From: Paracoccaceae bacterium | Lineage (GTDB): Bacteria > Pseudomonadota > Alphaproteobacteria > Rhodobacterales > Rhodobacteraceae | Direction of reading: 5' to 3' | Length of the DNA: 6,821 nt | Assembly (NCBI GenBank): GCA_003512825.1 | Contig: DOOI01000162.1 | Coordinates: forward strand, 20,390-27,210 | Part shown: positions 1-4,859 of the stretch, piece after piece | How positions within the stretch are numbered: position 1 is the stretch's first letter | Layout of the letters: each line of letters starts with the position of its first letter | Notes under the pieces: generated by a model | The model's database searches: none | Seen by the model: only the letters and a program-made list of their open reading frames with translations | Told to the model about the DNA's origin: nothing | Translations under genes and position numbers: made by a program

Positions 1-1
1 G

Positions 2-379
2 GAGCCGGAGAGCCTGAAACATGTGCTCGCGAACCTCAAGGACCTTGTGGTCAAAGAGGTGCATGGCTCTGGTGGCTATGGGATGTTGGTGGGGCCTGCG
101 GCCTCCAAGCGGGAATTGCAGGCCTTTGAGAAGAAGCTGCGCGCCAAGCCGTCGAACTATATCGCGCAACCGACACTGGCACTGTCGACGGTGCCGATCT
201 TGACCAAGAAGGGGCTGGCACCGCGTCATGTGGATTTGCGTCCCTATGTCTTGGTGAGCCCAAAGCAGATCACCATTACCCCCGGAGGGCTGACACGGGT
301 GGCGCTGAAGGAAGGGTCACTGGTGGTGAATTCGAGCCAAGGCGGCGGCACCAAAGACACTTGGGTATTGGGGGAATAA
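2..379 (+). CDS. Circularly permuted ATP-grasp family protein (COG2308 type), C-terminal part only
   Basis: The reading frame is open from the left edge, so the gene starts upstream; about 125 codons remain before the TAA. The visible part reads as the end of the circularly permuted ATP-grasp family (DUF404/DUF407). It has the segment around VDLRPYVL, then ITPGGLTRVAL, and it ends in NSSQGGGTKDTWVL, which I recognise as the family's usual C-terminus. ATP-grasp enzymes join a carboxylate to an amine or thiol through an acyl-phosphate, and this branch is predicted from genome context to be an amidoligase that makes or attaches a peptide. The substrate is not known. The Alpha-E gene starts 3 bases after its stop, a pairing seen in many bacteria. 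The ATP-binding core is mostly outside the window and cannot be checked. A GTG at 23 is in frame but is an internal Val codon, not a start. Confidence 0.88.
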   Translation, partial: EPESLKHVLANLKDLVVKEVHGSGGYGMLVGPAASKRELQAFEKKLRAKPSNYIAQPTLALSTVPILTKKGLAPRHVDLRPYVLVSPKQITITPGGLTRVALKEGSLVVNSSQGGGTKDTWVLGE

Positions 380-382
380 GCC

Positions 383-1324
383 ATGCTGGGACGCACAGCC
401 GGTGGGCTTTTTTGGATGTTTCGCTATCTGGAGCGAGCGGAAAATACGACGCGGCTCTTGGAGGCGGGGTGGCGCATTGCGCTGACGCGCGCGGGGCAAG
501 GCACCAATGAATGGGAATCGGTGATCATCACCGCCGGGGTGCGTGGCCCGTTCGAGGCAGCGGGCTTGGACTATGAGGCGGGGGATGTGATCAATTTTCT
601 GATCCGCAACCCGAATAACCCCTCGTCGATCATGAGTTGCGTGGCTGCTGCGCGCACGAATGCGCGGATGGTGCGAACCGCCCTTTCGTCCGAAGTGTGG
701 GAAGCCGTGAATGAATGCTGGATGGCCGTGAAGGCAGTGCTGACACGGCCTGTCACGGAAAAGACCTTGGCCGATGTGCTATCGACGATCCGCACCACAG
801 CGGCGGTGGTGCGCGGCGCGCTACATGGCACGATGCTGCGAAATGAGATCTATAATTTTTGCCGAATGGGCACCTTCGTGGAACGGGCAGACAATACAGC
901 GCGCATTCTCGACGTAAAATATTACGTCCTTTTGCCCACAGCCGCATTTGTTGGAACTGCCGTGGACAATACCCAATGGGAGACGATCCTGCGGTCCGTT
1001 TCGGCGGAGCGCTCGTATAGCTGGCTCAATGGTGGGGAAACCTCGGCGGCGGGCATTGCAGAATTCCTGATCCTTGACCGCCGCATGCCGCGCTCGATTG
1101 CGTTTTGTCTGAGCAAAATGCGCGAAAATCTAGGCCATCTGGAAAGTGAATATGGCGCGCGCCAACCTTCGCAGGATCTGGCGGATGCGCTGGTGGCGCG
1201 GGTCAGCGGGCGCAAGATCGAAGATGTTTTTGACAAGGGCTTTCATGAGTTCTTGGAAGATACCATCCAAGATATCGCAGGGTTGGCAGGCCGGATCGAA
1301 ACCGATTTCCGGTTTTACACCTGA
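383..1324 (+). CDS. Alpha-E domain protein (DUF403, COG2307)
   Basis: This 313-residue, probably all-helical protein starts MLGRTAGGLFWMFRYLERAENT, the characteristic N-terminus of the Alpha-E family, and has about the usual full length. A stretch of five G at 370-374 lies 8 bases before the ATG and supports the start. The protein looks internally duplicated. RYLERAENTTRLL (14-26) is echoed by TFVERADNTARIL (164-176), and FLIRNPNNPSSI (72-83) by FLILDRRMPRSI (228-239). The paired Glu, Arg and Asn residues of the ERAxNT motifs are the best candidates for functional residues. Alpha-E proteins are encoded beside, or fused to, circularly permuted ATP-grasp enzymes and are thought to work with them in a peptide-tagging or peptide-synthesis pathway; no reaction is established to my knowledge. 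No signal peptide or membrane segment is apparent, so it is probably cytoplasmic. Confidence 0.92.
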   Translation: MLGRTAGGLFWMFRYLERAENTTRLLEAGWRIALTRAGQGTNEWESVIITAGVRGPFEAAGLDYEAGDVINFLIRNPNNPSSIMSCVAAARTNARMVRTALSSEVWEAVNECWMAVKAVLTRPVTEKTLADVLSTIRTTAAVVRGALHGTMLRNEIYNFCRMGTFVERADNTARILDVKYYVLLPTAAFVGTAVDNTQWETILRSVSAERSYSWLNGGETSAAGIAEFLILDRRMPRSIAFCLSKMRENLGHLESEYGARQPSQDLADALVARVSGRKIEDVFDKGFHEFLEDTIQDIAGLAGRIETDFRFYT

Positions 1325-1343
1325 GCGCAGCACCAAAAGCAAC

Positions 1344-1350
1344 AAGGAGG
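1344..1350 (+). promoter_or_regulatory. Strong Shine-Dalgarno sequence for the transglutaminase-like gene
   Basis: AAGGAGG matches the anti-Shine-Dalgarno sequence over seven bases and stands 7 bases before the ATG at 1358. It fixes that start and is the best ribosome binding site in the Anbu cassette, which suggests this product is translated independently of its upstream neighbour. Confidence 0.85.
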
Positions 1351-1357
1351 GCGCGGG

Positions 1358-2173
1358 ATGCGGCTGACGATTTCGCACAGCACGACCTATTCCTATGACA
1401 GCCCAGACCACTATGCGCTGCAACAGTTACGCTTGCGGCCAAAGACCGGGGCAGGCCAGCGCGTGATCGAATGGAGCACCGAAATATCGGGCGGGATCAA
1501 GCAATTGTCCTATGATGATCACCATGACAATCACGTGGATTTGGTGGTGATCGAAAAGGACGCAATGGAGATCACGATCACATCGCGCGGTGTGGTGGAG
1601 GTTGAGGACCAGATGGGCGTGGTCGGACGCATGCGCGGACTGTCACCTATGTGGTTGTTTGAATCCCCCACCGAAGTGACCGAACCGGGGCCGGGGCTGC
1701 GCCGATTGGCCAAGGCCGTGATCGGCGCGCAAAAGACCATTGGATTGGAGCAATTGCACCACCTCTCTGCTGCGATCTTGGCCGATGTGCGCTATGACAA
1801 GGGCCAGACCGACGCCACATTGGTGGCAGAGGCCGCCTTGGCCGCGGGGCATGGCGTGTGTCAGGATCACGCGCATATCTTCATCACGGTGGCGCGGCTC
1901 TTGGGATATCCTGCACGCTATGTATCGGGCTATCTGCTTTTGGAAGGTCAGACCGAACAGGAGGCCACGCATGCTTGGGCAGAAGCTTGGGTCGAGCCAT
2001 TAGGGTGGGTCGGCTTTGACGTTTCCAACGGGATTTCGCCCGATGCGCGCTATGTTCGTGTTGCCACGGGGCGCGATTACGGAGAGGCGGCGCCTATTCA
2101 CGGGCTTCGCATGGGCGCAGGCCGCGAGACCATGGCTGTACGCTTGCAAGTCGCTGCGGTTGCGGCGCAATAA
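1358..2173 (+). CDS. Transglutaminase-like cysteine peptidase (COG1305) of the Anbu cassette
   Basis: The 271-residue protein has two parts. Residues 1 to about 90 match the N-terminal region typical of bacterial transglutaminase-like proteins (opening MRLTISHSTTYSY). A papain-like transglutaminase core follows at about 135-225. The triad is complete: Cys168 in GHGVCQDHAHIF, His205 in THAWAEAW and Asp221 in GWVGFDVSNG. Bacterial members of this fold are usually proteases or amide hydrolases rather than cross-linking enzymes, so cleavage of a peptide or isopeptide bond is the likeliest activity. No signal peptide is visible, which fits a cytoplasmic role next to the cytoplasmic Anbu peptidase. 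The ATG follows a strong ribosome binding site. The gene lies 33 bases after the Alpha-E gene and 28 before the Anbu gene. Iyer, Aravind and colleagues predicted from such neighbourhoods that it processes the product of the ATP-grasp/Alpha-E pair; that remains a prediction. Confidence 0.92.
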   Translation: MRLTISHSTTYSYDSPDHYALQQLRLRPKTGAGQRVIEWSTEISGGIKQLSYDDHHDNHVDLVVIEKDAMEITITSRGVVEVEDQMGVVGRMRGLSPMWLFESPTEVTEPGPGLRRLAKAVIGAQKTIGLEQLHHLSAAILADVRYDKGQTDATLVAEAALAAGHGVCQDHAHIFITVARLLGYPARYVSGYLLLEGQTEQEATHAWAEAWVEPLGWVGFDVSNGISPDARYVRVATGRDYGEAAPIHGLRMGAGRETMAVRLQVAAVAAQ

Positions 2174-2201
2174 AGAGGCGAATAATCGGAGCGACTCGCC
2201 C

Positions 2202-2948
2202 ATGACCTATTGTGTCGGCCTGTGTTTAGAAAATGGTATCGTGTTTATGTCCGACACACGGACAAACTCGGGTGTGGATAACATTTCTACATTTCGAAAG
2301 ATGCACACGTGGGAGAAACCCGGCGAGCGGGCGATTACCATTCTTTCAGCAGGAAATCTGGCGACGACGCAATCCGTGGTGTCGCTGCTTGATGAGCGGT
2401 CCAAGACCCATGCCGAGCGCAGCCCCGATATCTTGAGTGCGCCGACGATGTTTCAGGTGGCGACGCTGGTTGGGCAAACCCTGCGCGAAGTGATTGCGGC
2501 CAATGCCGCAGGCGGGATGGTGGCCGATAACGGGATTTTCAACGCGACGCTGCTGGTGGGCGGGCAAGTCGGAGACGGACAGCAACGGCTGTTCATGATC
2601 TACCCGGAAGGCAATTTTATCGAGGCCAGCGAAGACACACCGTTTTTCCAGATTGGTGAGACGAAATATGGCCGCCCGATTATCCTGCGCGCCTATGACG
2701 CGACAATGAGTGTGGAAGAGGCGATCAAGCTGTTGCTGGTGTCGTTTGACTCGACAATCAAGGCGAACCTTTCGGTAAGCCCGCCGCTGGATGTGCATGT
2801 TTATGAGAAAGACAGCCTGAAATTGGGGCGGGTGTTTCGGATCGACGGCGATGATCCCTATTTCCAAGACATCAGCGCAGGCTGGGGCGTGGCACTGCGC
2901 GACGCATTTCGGCAACTGCCTGCGTTTACTATGCCCAAAGACGCGTAA
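2202..2948 (+). CDS. Anbu proteasome-like peptidase (ancestral beta subunit, COG3484)
   Basis: The 248-residue protein belongs to the Anbu family of Ntn hydrolases related to proteasome beta subunits and HslV. It begins MTYCVGLCLENG, so removal of the first Met exposes Thr1 as the nucleophile without a propeptide. In mature numbering Asp17 (MSDTRTN) and Lys32 (STFRKM) complete the active-site core, and SAGNLATTQ matches the substrate-pocket region of the fold. The motifs SDTRTNSGVDNISTFRKM and GETKYGRP are what I recognise as Anbu-specific. The reading frame is open back to 2016 inside the previous gene, but starting there would bury Thr1. The ATG at 2202 is therefore the sensible start, with a modest GGAG at 2188-2191. 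Known Anbu proteins form open or helical rings and have weak or no activity on standard proteasome substrates. No AAA+ unfoldase is encoded in this window. The physiological substrate is unknown. Confidence 0.94.
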   Translation: MTYCVGLCLENGIVFMSDTRTNSGVDNISTFRKMHTWEKPGERAITILSAGNLATTQSVVSLLDERSKTHAERSPDILSAPTMFQVATLVGQTLREVIAANAAGGMVADNGIFNATLLVGGQVGDGQQRLFMIYPEGNFIEASEDTPFFQIGETKYGRPIILRAYDATMSVEEAIKLLLVSFDSTIKANLSVSPPLDVHVYEKDSLKLGRVFRIDGDDPYFQDISAGWGVALRDAFRQLPAFTMPKDA

Positions 2949-3539
2949 ATGGTGCGGCCTTGGTGGAAATATTCACCTCAATCTGAACGGGAGGCGGCAC
3001 AGCTTCCCAAACCGGAAGCGCGCGTGCCGACGCTTGGCACTCTGATCAATCTTGGCCTCATTCGGCCCCCAGTTTCCGCGCCGAGCACCGATGAGGCGCA
3101 GCAATTCGCCGCGCTTTGCTGGCGCGAGAAAAGCGGCAAAATCGAAGTGCTGATGGTGACATCGCGCGGCACGGGGCGATGGATCATTCCAAAAGGCTGG
3201 CGGGTGCCGGGCAAATCTGCTCGTGACAGTGCGTTGATTGAAGCCTGGGAAGAAGCCGGGGTGGAAGGGCGCGCCGCCCCCGAGGCGATCGGCAGCTTCA
3301 GCTATATGAAAATGATTGGCGCCAAGACGTTGCGCCCGCTGCGCGCCGAAGTTTATGCGGTGAAGGTCAAGTCCTTGGCAAAGCGCTGGCCCGAAGCGGG
3401 TGAGCGCAAACGCAAATGGATGAGCCCAAAGAAGGCGGCGCACAAAGTGGTGGAACCGGAATTGGCGGCGCTGTTGCGCGGCTTTGCGCCAGAGGGCGTA
3501 ACGGCGTCCCGTCACACGCCCGGCGTGGGAAATGCTTGA
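2949..3539 (+). CDS. Nudix hydrolase with a non-canonical Nudix box
   Basis: The 196-residue protein carries a Nudix fold at about residues 50-175. The Nudix box spans residues 83-105 and ends IEAWEEAGV. Three metal-binding glutamates are present (Glu98, Glu101, Glu102), but the consensus Glu at box position 7 is Lys89 and the consensus Arg at position 15 is Ile97. The approach GTGRWIIPKGW resembles the diphosphoinositol-polyphosphate or diadenosine-polyphosphate hydrolase branch. Hydrolysis of a nucleoside or inositol diphosphate bond is plausible, but the substrate cannot be named. The ATG directly abuts the Anbu stop codon (TAAATG) and no clear ribosome binding site is seen, so translation may depend on termination of the upstream gene. 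The first 48 or so residues have no recognised domain, and a later non-ATG start cannot be excluded. Confidence 0.85.
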   Translation: MVRPWWKYSPQSEREAAQLPKPEARVPTLGTLINLGLIRPPVSAPSTDEAQQFAALCWREKSGKIEVLMVTSRGTGRWIIPKGWRVPGKSARDSALIEAWEEAGVEGRAAPEAIGSFSYMKMIGAKTLRPLRAEVYAVKVKSLAKRWPEAGERKRKWMSPKKAAHKVVEPELAALLRGFAPEGVTASRHTPGVGNA

Positions 3540-3563
3540 AGCGGCGGCAACAAAAGCTACTCT
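3536..3563 (+). promoter_or_regulatory. Possible sigma-70-like promoter before the DUF1178 gene
   Basis: TTGAAG at 3536-3541 and TACTCT at 3558-3563 are 16 bases apart and about 40 bases before the DUF1178 start. They match the bacterial consensus at 4 of 6 and 3 of 6 positions. This is weak evidence, and the gene could equally be read through from the Nudix gene. Confidence 0.22.
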
Positions 3564-3604
3564 GTCGCAGGCTGGCATGACGCCATAGATGACGAAAGAC
3601 CCAG

Positions 3605-4024
3605 ATGATCCGCTTTTCTCTGCACTGCACCGAAGGGCACCAGTTTGACAGCTGGTTTCAAAACGCAGGCGCGTTTGAAACCCTCAAGGCGCGTGGGCTG
3701 GTGGCTTGCGCGACTTGCGGCAGCACCAAGGTGGAGAAGGCCTTGATGGCCCCTGCTGTCAGCACCAAAGAGGGTGCCGCGCGCCCCTTGAGTGAGCCTG
3801 CGGCACCCGAAGACACGGCGCTGCGGGCGATGAAGGCACATCTGGAAGCCAATTCGGAATATGTTGGCCTGAGTTTTGCCAGCGAAGCCCGCAAGATGCA
3901 TGCAGGCGAGGCGCCAGATCGCGCGATCTGGGGCGAGGCAAAACCCGAAGAGGCGAAGAAACTTCTTGAAGAGGGCGTGCCGGTGGCACCGTTACCGTTT
4001 ATGCCGAAACGCAAAACCAACTAG
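3605..4024 (+). CDS. DUF1178 family protein with a zinc-ribbon-like N-terminus
   Basis: This 139-residue protein begins MIRFSLHCTEGHQFDSWF, which is typical of the DUF1178 family (COG5319) common in Proteobacteria. Cys8, His12, Cys35 and Cys38 (CATCGS) form a likely single zinc-binding site of the short zinc-ribbon type. A charged, probably helical middle follows (ALRAMKAHLEANSEYVG, about residues 72-88). The C-terminal region IWGEAKPEEAKKLLEEGVPVAPLPF is strongly conserved in the family as I recall it. The function is not known; regulatory or nucleic-acid binding is only a guess from the zinc ribbon. An in-frame TGA at 3590 lies just upstream, so the ATG at 3605 is the first possible ATG start. 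It lies 65 bases after the Nudix gene and 21 bases before the reductase gene. Confidence 0.9.
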   Translation: MIRFSLHCTEGHQFDSWFQNAGAFETLKARGLVACATCGSTKVEKALMAPAVSTKEGAARPLSEPAAPEDTALRAMKAHLEANSEYVGLSFASEARKMHAGEAPDRAIWGEAKPEEAKKLLEEGVPVAPLPFMPKRKTN

Positions 4025-4045
4025 ACCCAAGAGAAAGGTCATTCC

Positions 4046-4690
4046 ATGCATGTTCTGATCACTGGCGCCACCCGTGGAATCGGGGCGGCTTTGGCCGCGC
4101 ATTATCAATCCTCGGGCGCGACTGTGACGTGCACGGCGCGCGCGACCGCACCCGGCTTTGAACCGCTCGACGTGACCGATCCGGCCAGCCAAGCAGCCCT
4201 GGCCGCCCGGCTGAAAGACCAGCCGATTGACCTGCTCATCTGCAATGCGGGCGTTTATCTTGATAAGGGCCATCAGATTGACACGGGCTATGATGCAGCA
4301 CTCTGGGCCAGCTCATTTGCCACCAATGTCACGGGTGTTTTTCTGACGGTGCAGTACCTGCTGCCAAATATCCGCGCCGCCAAGGGCAAGATCGCCATCA
4401 TCTCTTCGCAAATGGCCAGCCAAGAGCGCGCACCGGGGGGCAGCTATATTTACCGCGCTTCCAAGGCCGCGGCTTTGAACCTTGGACGCAACCTCGCTGT
4501 TGATCTGAAAGCGGACACCATTGCCGTGGGCATCTATCACCCCGGCTGGGTGCAGACAGATATGGGGGGCAGCGCTGCCGAAATCACCGCCACCGACAGC
4601 GCTACAGGCCTTGCCAAGCGCTTTGCTGCCTTGTCCTTGGCAGCCACAGGCTGTTTCGAAACATGGGATGGTCGCAACCACCCAATGTGA
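4046..4690 (+). CDS. Short-chain dehydrogenase/reductase (SDR)
   Basis: The 214-residue protein is a classical-type SDR at the short end of the family's size range. It shows the cofactor motif TGATRGIG (residues 6-13), a DVTD acidic motif (42-45) that would contact the adenine part, and the NAG motif (67-69). The catalytic residues are Asn94, Ser120 or Ser121, Tyr136 and Lys140 in the order expected. HPGWVQTDMGG (165-175) is the usual PG loop that closes over the nicotinamide. It should catalyse NAD(P)H-dependent oxidation or reduction of a carbonyl or alcohol; the substrate is not predictable. It resembles the CsgA/C-factor-like subgroup because of its length and SSQM motif. GAGAAAGG at 4031-4038 lies 7 bases before the ATG and supports the start. 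It is probably co-transcribed with the DUF1178 gene 21 bases upstream. Confidence 0.9.
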   Translation: MHVLITGATRGIGAALAAHYQSSGATVTCTARATAPGFEPLDVTDPASQAALAARLKDQPIDLLICNAGVYLDKGHQIDTGYDAALWASSFATNVTGVFLTVQYLLPNIRAAKGKIAIISSQMASQERAPGGSYIYRASKAAALNLGRNLAVDLKADTIAVGIYHPGWVQTDMGGSAAEITATDSATGLAKRFAALSLAATGCFETWDGRNHPM

Positions 4691-4695
4691 GGCAG

Positions 4696-4713
4696 GTTTT
4701 CCTTATCGAAAAC
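4696..4713. repeat. Perfect 6-base inverted repeat just after the SDR gene
   Basis: GTTTTC and GAAAAC flank a 6-base spacer, starting 5 bases after the SDR stop codon. It could form a small AT-rich hairpin or serve as an operator-like dyad. No T-run follows, so it is not a standard terminator. Confidence 0.5.
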
Positions 4714-4741
4714 ATCCCCGAAGCTGAGGCCATACGGCAAG

Positions 4742-4758
4742 GGGGGGCAACGCCCCCC
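4742..4758. repeat. GC-only hairpin between the SDR gene and lysC
   Basis: GGGGGGC (4742-4748) and GCCCCCC (4752-4758) are perfect inverted copies around a 3-base AAC spacer. The stem would be very stable in RNA. There is no T-run on either side, so it may be a Rho-linked pause, a transcript-end stabiliser or an intergenic palindrome of the kind repeated in some alphaproteobacterial genomes. Only one copy is present in this window. Confidence 0.6.
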
Positions 4759-4819
4759 ATCCATTGCCCTGCTCCGCGACGAAACAGCCTGCCGCGCCCT
4801 CTTGCGCCCGCCCGCCCTG

Positions 4820-4849
4820 CCGGATAAACCCCGCGAAAATTGGGGCCGG
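4820..4849 (+). promoter_or_regulatory. Possible lysC leader hairpin reaching the ribosome binding site
   Basis: CCGG (4820-4823) can pair with CCGG (4846-4849), and CCCC (4829-4832) with GGGG (4842-4845). This leaves a 5-base bulge on the left arm and a 9-base loop. The right arm overlaps the first bases of the GGGAG at 4848-4852 that serves the lysC start at 4860. The pairing would partly hide the ribosome binding site. No known lysine riboswitch structure is recognisable, so any regulatory role is inferred. Confidence 0.3.
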
Positions 4850-4859
4850 GGAGACAGAT

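Noticed and set aside
2016..2201. In-frame upstream extension of the Anbu gene (ATG at 2016)
   Set aside because: It overlaps the end of the transglutaminase-like gene and would add 62 residues before the catalytic Thr, which must be N-terminal. The ATG at 2202 gives the normal family start and length.
2346..3578. Minus-strand open frames opposite the Anbu and Nudix genes
   Set aside because: They mirror well-supported + strand genes and show no recognisable motifs or ribosome binding sites.
4663..4830. Short open frame of about 55 codons spanning the SDR end and the lysC leader, considered as a leader peptide
   Set aside because: It has no ribosome binding site, is not enriched in Lys, Thr or Met codons as an attenuator leader would be, and is Pro/Arg-rich as expected from GC-rich noncoding sequence.
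4764..4859. In-frame upstream extension of lysC (ATG at 4764)
   Set aside because: The extra 32 residues are unlike any aspartokinase N-terminus, and no ribosome binding site precedes it. MPILVMKFGGTS at 4860 is the family start with GGGAG before it.
4691..4859. Lysine riboswitch before lysC
   Set aside because: The leader is too short, and I could not find the multi-helix junction and conserved core expected of the L-box. Only simple hairpins are visible.
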